Shown here: piece by piece, positions 56,190 to 64,000 of the stretch
Layout of the letters: each line of letters opens with the position of its first letter
Numbering within the stretch: the stretch's first letter is position 1
Assembly: GCF_051465645.1 (NCBI RefSeq)
Contig: NZ_CP195790.1
Location: 3,596,001 to 3,660,000 of the forward strand
Direction of reading: 5' to 3'
DNA length: 64,000 nt
From: Planctomicrobium sp051465645
GTDB taxonomy: Bacteria; Planctomycetota; Planctomycetia; Planctomycetales; Planctomycetaceae
Translations under genes and position numbers: made by a program
Notes under the pieces: model-generated
What the model saw: only the letters and a program-made list of their open reading frames with translations
The model's database searches: none
Told to the model about the DNA's origin: nothing

Positions 56190-57239
56190 AGTACTCAGCT
56201 TGCCAGGCAGAAAGCGATCGTTAATTTCGCAAATCAGAAGCATGCAGTGGAGTTGCGTGAGGTCGAGATCCCGGAAATCGGCCCGGAAGATGTGTTACTC
56301 GAAGTTGCCGCTGTCGGTGTTTGCGGAAGCGATCTGCACCAATGGACAGCCGAACACAGCTGGCCGGTGAATTATCCTGTCACTCTGGGACATGAATTCG
56401 GCGGAGTGATTGCGAAGATTGGGGAACGTGCCGGCCCTTGGCTGCCCGGTGATCGTGTTGTGAGCGAAACTGCCGCGATTATCGACCCGAACAACCCGAT
56501 GTCGCGGACCGGCCAATACAATCTCGACCCGACCCGAAAGGGATTTGGCTACGGCACAAACGGAGCAATGACTCGCTTTGTCCGAGTTCCCGCCCGTTGC
56601 CTGCACCGAGTTCCGGATAACCTCTCGTTTGAGAAGGCGTGTCTGACCGAACCATGCTGCGTGGCCTACAGCGCTGTCGTGGTGAATGGGGACGTCAAAC
56701 CGGGTGACCGAATCCTGGTCCTCGGGCCCGGTCCTATCGGATTGCTCTGTGCCGCAATGGCGAAACTTCAAGGCGCCATCGTCGGCGTCGTTGGTCTGGA
56801 ACGGGATCGAGCTCGTTTTGAAGCCGTGAAGCGTTATGGGTGCGAGCCGATCATCGGCGATTGCCGAGAATGGGCGTTCGCCGCGGACGGACTGGGAGTC
56901 GACGGCGTGATCGATGCGGCAGGTGTCTCGGCCACACTGAAGACGGCCATCGATGTTGTTCGCCCCGGCGGGTGGATCAGTAAGGTCGGTTGGGGCCGCG
57001 ATCCGATTGGCTTTTCACTGGATCCACTCGTTCAAAAGAATGTGCGTCTGCAAGGAAGCTTCAGCCACAACTGGCCAATCTGGGAGCGAGTCCTGCGACT
57101 TCTTTCGACAGGACTTCTGGACCTCGATCCCGTATTGGGAGGTGTCTGGCCGCTCGAAGAATGGCACGAGGCATTTGAGACGATGCACTCAGGGAGTATC
57201 GCCAAAGCCGTTCTGAAACCAGCAGGTATGCAGAACTAG
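56187..57239 (+). CDS. zinc-dependent alcohol/sorbitol dehydrogenase-like protein
   Basis: Medium-chain dehydrogenase, about 350 aa if it starts at 56187. The N-terminal GroES-like domain runs from the strand AIVNFANQKHAVELREVE. Catalytic zinc ligands are in GVCGSD, GHEFGG and LTEPCC. The Rossmann motif is VLGPGPIGLL. The four-Cys structural-zinc lobe is missing. A GTG start at 56247 would delete the first strands of the domain; the better fit is the ATC at 56187 behind AAGGAG. It is preceded by an HPS-like gene and followed by a sugar isomerase. Confidence 0.85.
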   Translation: MSTQLARQKAIVNFANQKHAVELREVEIPEIGPEDVLLEVAAVGVCGSDLHQWTAEHSWPVNYPVTLGHEFGGVIAKIGERAGPWLPGDRVVSETAAIIDPNNPMSRTGQYNLDPTRKGFGYGTNGAMTRFVRVPARCLHRVPDNLSFEKACLTEPCCVAYSAVVVNGDVKPGDRILVLGPGPIGLLCAAMAKLQGAIVGVVGLERDRARFEAVKRYGCEPIIGDCREWAFAADGLGVDGVIDAAGVSATLKTAIDVVRPGGWISKVGWGRDPIGFSLDPLVQKNVRLQGSFSHNWPIWERVLRLLSTGLLDLDPVLGGVWPLEEWHEAFETMHSGSIAKAVLKPAGMQN

Positions 57240-57260
57240 CTCTGGAAGTGCGTGATGTAA

Positions 57261-57294
57261 AATGCCGCTGAAGTTTTCTTGCTCCAGCGGCATT
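57261..57294 (+). terminator. hairpin after the ADH gene
   Basis: A perfect 10-bp stem, AATGCCGCTG with CAGCGGCATT, lies between the ADH and isomerase genes. The downstream sequence is only mildly T-rich, so termination may be partial. Confidence 0.6.
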
Positions 57295-57361
57295 CATTCA
57301 CAGGGGATAACCTGCTCCTGCTTCATCGAATTTTCTCCTTCAACAACCGAGTCTGATTGTC

Positions 57362-58246
57362 ATGCCAAAACTTGCCGCGTTTCCAAAGTTGTACATGGAT
57401 GAGTTGTGCATCGAAGGCACGATGACCGTTCGGGAATGGATCGAAAAAGCAGCGACTCTCGATATCGACGGGTTGGAGATGTACTTCGGGATGATCGGAC
57501 TAAAAGATCCCGAGCAATGGCCGACGATCCGCAAGATCGCCGATGATCTCGACCTGCAAATCCCCATGATGTGTGCGTCACCGGACTTCACTCATCCTGA
57601 CCCGGTCTTTCGCCAACAGCAGGTCGATCAGGAGAAGTACTGCATCGACATGACCGCCGCGCTGGGGGGGCAGTACTGTCGGGTCCTCTCCGGTCAGCGA
57701 CGCCCGGAAGTCTCACGGGAAGAAGGTATTCAATACACCGTCGAATGTATTCAGGCGTGCCTGCCTCACGCCAAAGCCTGCGGTGTCACGCTGATCATCG
57801 AGAACCACTATAAGGACAACTACTGGCAATTCCCGGAGTTCGCTCAGCACGCCGATGTCTTCTGCGATCTCGTCTCACGAATCGACGACCCCAACTTCGG
57901 TGTGAACTACGATCCAAGTAACACAATTCTCGCCGGTGAAGATCCGTTGATGTTACTGGAAATGGTGAAGAACCGCGTCGTCACGATGCATGCCAGTGAC
58001 CGCTATCTCGCCGAAGGAACAATCGCTGACCTTCGCAACGAGGAAGACAGCGTCGGTTATGCCAAACGCCTGCGACATGGCGAAATCGGCAAAGGTCTGA
58101 ACGACTTTGATGCCATTTTTTCAACGCTGAAGGAAGTCGGTTTCAACGGCTGGATCAGCATCGAAGACGGTGTCGACGGCTTTGATCAGCTCGAACGCAG
58201 TGTCGCATTCCTGCGACAGAAACTCGCTCTTCACTGGCCTTCATAA
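57362..58246 (+). CDS. sugar phosphate isomerase/epimerase, TIM-barrel
   Basis: 294 aa of the AP-endonuclease-2/xylose-isomerase-like TIM-barrel family. Likely metal ligands lie in TLIIENHYKD (Glu), VNYDPSN (Asp), VTMHASD (His) and GWISIEDG (Glu). These enzymes isomerise or epimerise sugars or sugar acids. It follows the Zn-ADH gene by about 120 bp, with a hairpin between them, and probably acts in the same sugar pathway as the HPS-like and ADH proteins. Substrate unknown. Confidence 0.85.
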   Translation: MPKLAAFPKLYMDELCIEGTMTVREWIEKAATLDIDGLEMYFGMIGLKDPEQWPTIRKIADDLDLQIPMMCASPDFTHPDPVFRQQQVDQEKYCIDMTAALGGQYCRVLSGQRRPEVSREEGIQYTVECIQACLPHAKACGVTLIIENHYKDNYWQFPEFAQHADVFCDLVSRIDDPNFGVNYDPSNTILAGEDPLMLLEMVKNRVVTMHASDRYLAEGTIADLRNEEDSVGYAKRLRHGEIGKGLNDFDAIFSTLKEVGFNGWISIEDGVDGFDQLERSVAFLRQKLALHWPS

Positions 58247-58341
58247 TCACCTGGTCACACAGGGATCACTGAATAAGGCACTTCCACAAATCGTGCAGCG
58301 TATCTGGCACACGGGATTCAGCTGTTCTTCTACCTGGAAGC

Positions 58342-58375
58342 CTGCTGCGGCCACATAAGAGACCGAACCGGTCTA
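58342..58375 (+). repeat. dispersed repeat, copy 3
   Basis: CTGCTGCGGCCACATAAGAG then AGACCGAACCGGTCTA. The last 19 bases (GAGACCGAACCGGTCTA region) match the copy at 61139-61174 exactly. AGACCG-AAC-CGGTCT is itself a small palindrome. It lies just before the ribosome site of the pyruvyltransferase-like gene. Confidence 0.7.
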
Positions 58376-58390
58376 GATGAGGTTTGGATC

Positions 58391-59683
58391 ATGACGATGC
58401 TTTCTCGCCGGGATCTGCTCAAAGCAGGCGCAGCGTTCACAGTCACTGCAGCAGCGGCCGAAACATTACTGAAGCATGTGCAAGCCGAGGCCGGAAGCGC
58501 TCCCCGGATTCTTTTGCGCTCATCATGGCAAGTCGTCAACATCGGAGACATCGCACACACACCCGGTGTCCTTGCTTTAATAGAGAAGCACCTTCCAGAA
58601 GCAGAAGTGATTCTCTGGGCGTCCGGCGATTTGACTGATGAAGTCGCCGAAATGGAGCACCGACGATTTCCACGATTGAAGATCGTCAAAGGGCGCATCG
58701 ACGAGAACGGCAAACCATCCAACCCTGAACTGGACGAGGCCATTGGTTGGGCTGATTTTCTGCTCCATGGTTCTGGTCCATCCTTTGTCGCAGCGAACGA
58801 CACCAGAAGTTTCGTTAAACACACAGGAAAGCCATTTGGGGTCTACGGGATCACTTTTGATAATGGATCAAAAGAGGTCATCGAACTCCTCAGCTCCGCG
58901 AGGTTCGTGTTCTTCCGCGATTCAGTCTCTTTAAAACGCGCCAAAGAGTTGGGCGTCACTTCCCCCAAGATGGAGTTCGCGCCGGACGGTGCGTTTGCCT
59001 GTGACCTGCGAAACGACGTGGCCGCAGATGCGTTTCTGAGCACGCATGATTTGCAGCCCGGCAAGTTTCTCTGCTGTATTCCACGCCTGAGATACACGCC
59101 TTACTGGCTTATCAGAAAGAACACCTCGATCAACGAGGATCGAGCCCGACGTAATGAGGAAATGCGCGAACACGACCATAAGCCACTTCGCGATGCCATT
59201 TCCGCTGTCGTGCGTCAGACAGGAACAAAAGTTCTCCTCTGCCCGGAGGACATGACTCAAGTTGCCATCGGCAAGGACAACATTTACGACAAGCTCCCGG
59301 CAGACGTGCAGAAGCAGGTGGTCTGGCGAGACAAGTTCTGGCTCACGGACGAAGCCCTGAGCACTTACTCACGCTCTCTCGGGCTATTCGGGCTGGAGAT
59401 GCATTCGCCCATCATGTGTATCGGAAACGGCATCCCAGCACTTGTCGGCCGCTTCTCTGAGCAAACATCAAAAGGGTTTATGTGGCGGGACATCGGGCTC
59501 GGCGACTGGCTGTTTGATTTCGACAACCCGAGCGATCTGGAAAAGCTGACGCCAGCCGTGCTGAAACTGGTCACCGATCGACAGGCGACTCTGAAAACGA
59601 CACTTGCCGCAAAAGCACGTGTCGAAACATTTCAGAAAGACACGATGGCGTACGTGAAATCGCAAATCAAAGCTGGCAAGTAG
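58391..59683 (+). CDS. Tat-exported polysaccharide pyruvyl transferase-family protein
   Basis: 430 aa. A twin-arginine leader (LSRRDLLKAG then an alanine-rich stretch to about residue 34) is followed by the polysaccharide pyruvyl transferase fold: an N-terminal SSWQVVNIGDIAHTPG glycine-rich start, DFLLHGSGPSF, YGITFD, FFRDSVSLKRAKELG and LFGLEMHSPIMCIGNGIPAL. The typical family member works in the cytoplasm with PEP, so an exported version is notable. GAGG lies ten bases before the ATG. A dispersed repeat is immediately upstream. Confidence 0.8.
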   Translation: MTMLSRRDLLKAGAAFTVTAAAAETLLKHVQAEAGSAPRILLRSSWQVVNIGDIAHTPGVLALIEKHLPEAEVILWASGDLTDEVAEMEHRRFPRLKIVKGRIDENGKPSNPELDEAIGWADFLLHGSGPSFVAANDTRSFVKHTGKPFGVYGITFDNGSKEVIELLSSARFVFFRDSVSLKRAKELGVTSPKMEFAPDGAFACDLRNDVAADAFLSTHDLQPGKFLCCIPRLRYTPYWLIRKNTSINEDRARRNEEMREHDHKPLRDAISAVVRQTGTKVLLCPEDMTQVAIGKDNIYDKLPADVQKQVVWRDKFWLTDEALSTYSRSLGLFGLEMHSPIMCIGNGIPALVGRFSEQTSKGFMWRDIGLGDWLFDFDNPSDLEKLTPAVLKLVTDRQATLKTTLAAKARVETFQKDTMAYVKSQIKAGK

Positions 59684-59719
59684 CGCTGTGTTCAACGAGG
59701 TGACCTGACAGGCATCCCG

Positions 59720-60775
59720 TTATTTTGACTCACCTTCAAGATGGTAGTCTTCAATCTTCTTATGCAGCGTATTGCGGTTGATTCCCAGCTTGGTCGCGGC
59801 CTTTGTCTGCGTTCCATGACAGGTTCGCAGGACCTGCAGAATCAACTCACGCTCGACCATGCCCATGACGTGCTCATGGCATTTTCCGTCGTCGACGACT
59901 TCACTCAGACCACGCTCGACGAGTTCTGCACACAGTGACTGCAGCTCATTGCGATCTGCGCGTCCCAACCGGATCGGGGCCTCTCCACGCACATGAGATG
60001 GGAGCAGATCCGGGGTCAGTTCATCACCGTCAGCCAGAACGATTGCCCGTTCAATATAATTCTGCAGTTCGCGAACATTCCCCGGCCAGAGATAAGACCG
60101 AAAATAACTCATCGCCTCGCTGGTGACCGACAGAACAGGGCGTCGATTCTGCGCGGCGTATCGCTCGGCAAAGAAGGTAATCAACTCTGGAATATCTTCC
60201 CGGCGTTCTCTCAATGGGGGAACGTAAATCGGAAGAACATTCAGGCGATAATAAAGGTCTTCCCGAAAGGTCCCGCTATCGACCAGTTCGTTCAGGTCAC
60301 GATTCGTCGCCGCGATAATTCGACAGTCGACGCTGATTGTTCGAGTATCACCGACACGTTCAAATTGATGTTCCTGCAACACTCGCAGCAATTTGACCTG
60401 CACCGTGTGACTGACGGAATTGATTTCATCGAGAAAGATCGTTCCCCCGTGCGCTGCTTCAAAGCGTCCGGTTCGATTCTCAATCGCGTTCGTGAACGCC
60501 CCTTTGACGTGCCCGAACAGTTCACTCTCCAGCAAACTTTCGCTGAGCGCACCGCAGTTCACACGGACAAACGGACCAGAAAACCGAGGGCTTAACTCGT
60601 GCACAGCACGAGCGACCAGTTCCTTGCCTGATCCAGTTTCCCCAAGCAACAGGACTGTCGCCGAGCTGTTTGCAATCTTACGAATATGGCGAAACAGATC
60701 CCGCATCGCGGAACTGCTGCCAATAAAGCCTTCAAATGGAGGCGATTCCGGAAGACTGGATTTAGGCGTTGCCAT
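59720..60775 (-). CDS. sigma-54-dependent transcriptional activator (no receiver)
   Basis: 351 aa. The AAA+ domain starts at about residue 15: Walker A GETGSGKE, the sigma-54 contact loop reads GAFTNA (92-97) in place of GAFTGA, Walker B is GGTIFLDEI, and the R-finger region DLYYRLNV follows. A Fis-type HTH (TKAATKLGINRNTLHKKI) ends the protein. There is no N-terminal receiver or sensing domain, so activity must be controlled another way. It converges on the pyruvyltransferase gene with 36 bp between them. Confidence 0.92.
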   Translation of the reverse strand: MATPKSSLPESPPFEGFIGSSSAMRDLFRHIRKIANSSATVLLLGETGSGKELVARAVHELSPRFSGPFVRVNCGALSESLLESELFGHVKGAFTNAIENRTGRFEAAHGGTIFLDEINSVSHTVQVKLLRVLQEHQFERVGDTRTISVDCRIIAATNRDLNELVDSGTFREDLYYRLNVLPIYVPPLRERREDIPELITFFAERYAAQNRRPVLSVTSEAMSYFRSYLWPGNVRELQNYIERAIVLADGDELTPDLLPSHVRGEAPIRLGRADRNELQSLCAELVERGLSEVVDDGKCHEHVMGMVERELILQVLRTCHGTQTKAATKLGINRNTLHKKIEDYHLEGESK

Positions 60776-61171
60776 AAGCAGGCAATTAAAACTGAGGAAG
60801 ACGACTCACAATCACAACAACTGCATCGTCTCGCTCCGACCAACACGAGACGACACAATCGCAACGACGGTGCTACGATTCCCTGATTGATGAACTCGTT
60901 GAGCGCAAGCATCCGAAGAATGCAATCGATGCCAATACTGTACGCAAAAAAACGTATGCAGAGAAGAGGCGCCAGCATTTTCTTTCAACGGACGCGCCCA
61001 GTCATGCGCAGTTACATAAAACCTGCAACATTTGGCAGCACTGCAACTAATCTTGCAATGTTTTTACGCTGCCTGCCTTCGAAAATCGACAATCGCCCCG
61101 AGATGCCACGTGAGATCAAACGTTTTCCTGCCAAGAGGCTGCTACGCGGCCGCATGAGAGACCGAACCGGT
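60776..61171. other. intergenic region with dispersed repeat
   Basis: About 395 bp with no supported gene. It carries the repeat copy at 61139-61174 and presumably the promoter of the sigma-54 activator gene. Confidence 0.4.
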
Positions 61172-61174
61172 CTA
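61139..61174 (+). repeat. dispersed repeat, copy 4, overlapping a TAG stop
   Basis: CTGCTACGCGGCCGCATGA then AGACCGAACCGGTCTA. The last three bases are the TAG stop codon of the ABC-exporter gene on the minus strand. It shares the first half with copy 1 and the second half with copy 3. Confidence 0.75.
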
Positions 61175-63142
61175 AACCTTCTGCAAACGCCGTGACTTGC
61201 GACTGAATGCATTGAACGTCAGATAGTCCCAGTGACGGAACAGCTCGGAAGATTTCGCAAGTTCCTGATGGCTGCCAATCGCCTCGACAACTCCATCATG
61301 CAGCAGGATGACCTTATCGCAGCGACGACTCGTGCTGAGTCTCGTTGGAAGATAGACCATCGTTCGAGCCGCTGCCAGACGCTGGTATGCATCGTCGATC
61401 AGCGACTTCGTATCGTCATCCAGAAGGACGCTCGGCTCTTCGATGATCATCACGGCAGGATCACGCAACGCAGCTCGCGCCAGCCCCAGACGGAACGTCG
61501 CACCGGCATCGAGATGTTCACCATGCTCACCCAACATTGTTTCATAGCCCTGAGGGAGCTTTGTAATAAATGTATGAGCGTGAACCAGTTTCGCCGCTTC
61601 AATCGCATCCTGAACGGAATACCGGGTTTCTCCGCAGAGAATATTGTCAAGAACCGTCCCTGACAGCACCGGATCATCAGCACTGACGTACAAGGTCTCA
61701 GCGCGAATCGACTCCAGCGTTCCCCATGCGATGTCTTCTCCATCAAAGAGCACACGCCCTTTATTTGGTTCAATAAACCGCGGAAGCAGATAAGCCAACG
61801 CTTTCGGCAGAAGCGGGTCGAGCGAGACCAGAGCCACTTCAGTTTTGGCTTCGATCCGAAGGTCAACCCCCTTCAACAACTGGTGCCCCAACTGCTGGTA
61901 ATTCACCGCTTCCAACACGATCGACTTGGAAACAGGCTCGATGAATTTTGCTCCAACCGCCTGTCCGACTTCTGGAATTTCGTCCAGATACCGGTAGACC
62001 CGATCACCTGTGATGACCAGTTCTTTTCTTAACTCAACCAAGCGATCCCAGGAATTCATTTCAATGGCAAAGAGGACGAGAGCCAACACCATCGCCACGC
62101 CGCATGAAAGTGGCAACGGGTCAGTGGCGGAACTGACTCGCAATGCAATCAGAAACAAAACCAGTGCCAGCCCAGTAAAGATCGCCAGCCTGGCAGTCGA
62201 CATCGCAGTGCGTTCAAGACGACGGCCAGCCCGAGACTTCTCGGTCATCCGGTCCAGATGACGACTGAAGAGCGACTGTTCGAACTCTTCCATGTTATAG
62301 CCGCGAACCAGGCGAGTCTGCTTGAGCGACTCGGACAGGAAACGGACTTCTGAATCGGCATGTGCTTCTGAAATCTGACGCTTGATCGCCCCTTGCTGAC
62401 GTTCGTAGCGATAGACAAACCAGCAGGCCAGCGTCGGAATCAGGCACTCAACACCGAGCTTGAGATCAATGGCCAGAACACAAAGCACAAAAGTCGGTAA
62501 CAGAATAATGCTGCGCACGAATCGCCAGCGCCACTCGGCAGCAGTCGCCCTGATCGTTTCAGAATCATCAATGAAATGATTCAAGGCCGTTTGATAGCGA
62601 TGGCCGGTCAGGTCGCTGGGCCCCAATCGAAGAGTCTGCCGGTGAATCAGACTGCGCAACCAGGTCGCCAGATCTCTCGCCAGTCCGGCCGAAGCAACAC
62701 GCGCCTGAACACGAGCGAGCGAGAAACCGACAAAGGCGAACAGCGACAGTACGATCAAGACGACAAGCGCCCCTCGCGTTGTTCTCAAGATCGGCAGCGA
62801 TTCACAAAGCGGAGTCAACCACCGCCATGCCAGCCGATTTCCAAAGCGGACCGCTTGATCCTGAAGTCCGATGTCTGCCGACGTGGCGACGTGTGAAACG
62901 ACAATCGCCTCGCCAGTGGAGGGGACCCTCGCAGTCTCGATTCCGCCCTGACTGACCAGCAGGTCAGAAAGCAAAGTCACCAGAATCAGTAATGCGATTG
63001 CGAAGAGAGAAGCACAGAACAGCCAGAAAACCAACAGTAACCCATTGCGCTCCAACCAGGAGCGCCTCGTCACCAGTCGCCGCATCGAGGTGAGCATTGC
63101 CGACATGAGAACCCGTTTGACGAGAGGGGAAATAGTCTCCAC
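61172..63142 (-). CDS. ABC exporter-like protein with degenerate nucleotide-binding domain
   Basis: 656 aa. An N-terminal membrane domain of about six helices (to residue ~365) is followed by a domain aligned to an exporter NBD (about 405-640). The Walker A position reads VALVSLDPLLPKALAYL (no GxxGxGKST), the signature region reads HLDAGATFRLG (no LSGGQ), Walker B is VMIIEEPS (Glu in place of the Asp), and the switch region is LPTRLST without the His. The fold remains but ATP hydrolysis by this site is doubtful. Start may be GTG 63142 or ATG 63106. Its TAG stop lies inside a dispersed repeat. An ABC-2 permease lies upstream on the same strand. Confidence 0.82.
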   Translation of the reverse strand: METISPLVKRVLMSAMLTSMRRLVTRRSWLERNGLLLVFWLFCASLFAIALLILVTLLSDLLVSQGGIETARVPSTGEAIVVSHVATSADIGLQDQAVRFGNRLAWRWLTPLCESLPILRTTRGALVVLIVLSLFAFVGFSLARVQARVASAGLARDLATWLRSLIHRQTLRLGPSDLTGHRYQTALNHFIDDSETIRATAAEWRWRFVRSIILLPTFVLCVLAIDLKLGVECLIPTLACWFVYRYERQQGAIKRQISEAHADSEVRFLSESLKQTRLVRGYNMEEFEQSLFSRHLDRMTEKSRAGRRLERTAMSTARLAIFTGLALVLFLIALRVSSATDPLPLSCGVAMVLALVLFAIEMNSWDRLVELRKELVITGDRVYRYLDEIPEVGQAVGAKFIEPVSKSIVLEAVNYQQLGHQLLKGVDLRIEAKTEVALVSLDPLLPKALAYLLPRFIEPNKGRVLFDGEDIAWGTLESIRAETLYVSADDPVLSGTVLDNILCGETRYSVQDAIEAAKLVHAHTFITKLPQGYETMLGEHGEHLDAGATFRLGLARAALRDPAVMIIEEPSVLLDDDTKSLIDDAYQRLAAARTMVYLPTRLSTSRRCDKVILLHDGVVEAIGSHQELAKSSELFRHWDYLTFNAFSRKSRRLQKV

Positions 63143-63219
63143 ATCCGTGTCAGAACAACACGCATCCTACTCCTACCATCAGACTCGCTGTCGTCATAGT
63201 TGCCAAGTCACTTTTTCTC

Positions 63220-63257
63220 AAAAACGAACTGGCGACGCACTTTCGGGCGTCGCCAGT
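63220..63257 (-). terminator. terminator after the ABC-2 permease
   Basis: A perfect 11-bp stem, ACTGGCGACGC with GCGTCGCCAGT; read on the minus strand it is followed by TTCGTTTTTGAG. Confidence 0.8.
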
Positions 63258-63348
63258 CGGAGAATTTCATTTAGTCCCACCGAACCGCCATCTGATCTCT
63301 GGGCCAATACCTCAGCCGCAGCGATCAAATGACCAACCGGAAAAACAC

Positions 63349-64000
63349 CTATGCAAGATCGCGATCTTCGAACAGGAGAAACCCGATCATGATCATCGCA
63401 GCGACATACGCAAGACAATACAAGCCTGCCATCCCGATGTACTCTGCCGGAATACTCTTCCCCGTCGCCACCGCCGACGACATGTTAAAGTGATCCAACC
63501 CCGGCAGAATCGTCGCAAAGAATCTGGCGACGAACTTCACGAAGACATTCGCGGTCCCGGAAATCGCCAGAATTGGCGTCAGGTGACCAATCACAAACAC
63601 GGCAAAGCAGGTCAATACGTTCATCATCATTGGAACGCGAGTGGAGATCGCCACGCTGACGGCCGCCATCACAGCAACTTCCATGGCGATCAATGTCACG
63701 CCAGGAATGATCGTTCTAGCAACTTCATAATAGACAGGGTTCATCATCGGAACACTGAATGGCAATCCGCCGAAGCTGCGGAAATACACAAGCGGAGACT
63801 GCTCCTTCGACGACTCTTTCAAGTCATAGTGAAACTTGTAGTAGGTCAGGAAGAAGAAGACGACAGCCAGAATCGCAATCATGATCAGCGCGGCCTGGAA
63901 GATGCCGATGTACTTCCCGAACACAAACTGGCGGCGATTGATCGGCTTGGACAACAGCGTCATCGCGGTCCGACCTTCGATTTCGTCGGCCACACTGAGA
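63349..64000 (-). CDS. ABC-2-type permease, partial (5' end beyond the window)
   Basis: At least 217 residues of the C-terminal part of a membrane permease. It opens in SVADEIEGRTAMTLLSKPI, a segment usual in ABC-2 permeases between TM1 and TM2, and then shows about five hydrophobic helices ending at GFLLFEDRDLA. The frame runs off the window edge, so the N-terminus and first helix are missing. A strong terminator follows it. The ATPase is probably encoded just outside the window. Confidence 0.85.
   Translation of the reverse strand, partial: LSVADEIEGRTAMTLLSKPINRRQFVFGKYIGIFQAALIMIAILAVVFFFLTYYKFHYDLKESSKEQSPLVYFRSFGGLPFSVPMMNPVYYEVARTIIPGVTLIAMEVAVMAAVSVAISTRVPMMMNVLTCFAVFVIGHLTPILAISGTANVFVKFVARFFATILPGLDHFNMSSAVATGKSIPAEYIGMAGLYCLAYVAAMIMIGFLLFEDRDLA

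Noticed and set aside
56101..56370. 90-codon frame overlapping the Zn-ADH 5' end
   Set aside because: It is out of frame with the conserved ADH sequence, and its product loses all similarity where the ADH motifs begin.

Overview
The window looks like a chromosomal segment of a Planctomycetota bacterium, most likely order Planctomycetales. This is inferred from gene content, not from a marker-gene search. The signs are exported Gfo/Idh/MocA-type proteins with Tat leaders, a Hanks-type kinase fused to another domain, a DUF4175 coiled-coil giant, tandem DUF2185 proteins, an intimin-like barrel joined to a beta-helix, McsB away from McsA/CtsR, and complex I genes detached from a full nuo operon. 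I see no tRNA, rRNA, CRISPR array, insertion sequence or prophage. The window reads as ordinary, fairly densely coded chromosome with many short transcription units on both strands.

Layout. 0-6.1 kb: nuoI and nuoA, an unknown gene, NAD-type isocitrate dehydrogenase, a secreted PrxQ/Bcp peroxiredoxin and the protein-arginine kinase McsB. 6.1-12.3 kb: an SDR, a GT39-like membrane glycosyltransferase, a YfcE-like phosphoesterase, deoC and a Tat-exported oxidoreductase. 12.7-21 kb: dnaE, two DUF2185 genes, a lone ParA, a glutaminyl-cyclase-like M28 protein and an unknown protein with a possible HTH. 21-30 kb: panC, an lgt-like gene followed by two small lipoproteins, then a TetR / membrane-fusion / RND efflux operon. 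30-38 kb: a COG0523 GTPase, a sugar-nucleotide epimerase, a peroxiredoxin-Ser/Thr kinase fusion next to a thioredoxin-fold lipoprotein lacking CXXC, a free-standing lipoyl-like domain without the lysine, a zinc-ribbon coiled-coil protein and a Nudix hydrolase. 38-50 kb: the large surface protein, a secreted unknown, a metallo-beta-lactamase-fold enzyme, an intergenic array of DnaA-box-like 11-mers, folE coupled to a membrane protein, a noncanonical ALDH, purQ, a Gly/Tyr-rich TPR protein and an OmpR-type regulator. 50-64 kb: a tiny membrane protein, the DUF4175 giant, a three-gene sugar cluster (HPS/OMPDC-like, Zn-ADH, isomerase), a Tat-exported pyruvyltransferase-like protein, a receiver-less sigma-54 activator, an ABC exporter with a degraded nucleotide site, and the end of an ABC-2 permease.

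How genes may work together. The thioredoxin-like lipoprotein and the peroxiredoxin-kinase fusion are adjacent and co-directional, and together suggest a redox-signalling unit. The TetR gene has a near-perfect palindrome at its start and probably controls the efflux operon. The HPS-like, ADH and isomerase genes look like a sugar or C1-linked pathway. Several well-formed intrinsic terminators separate units and support the boundaries given.

The observations I rate highest are the peroxiredoxin-kinase fusion, the five DnaA-box-like sites in exact 11-bp register near 43.05-43.10 kb, a dispersed repeat whose end coincides with TAG stop codons, an ABC exporter that has lost its Walker A and signature motifs, and a Zn-ADH whose only well-placed start appears to be an ATC codon behind a strong Shine-Dalgarno.
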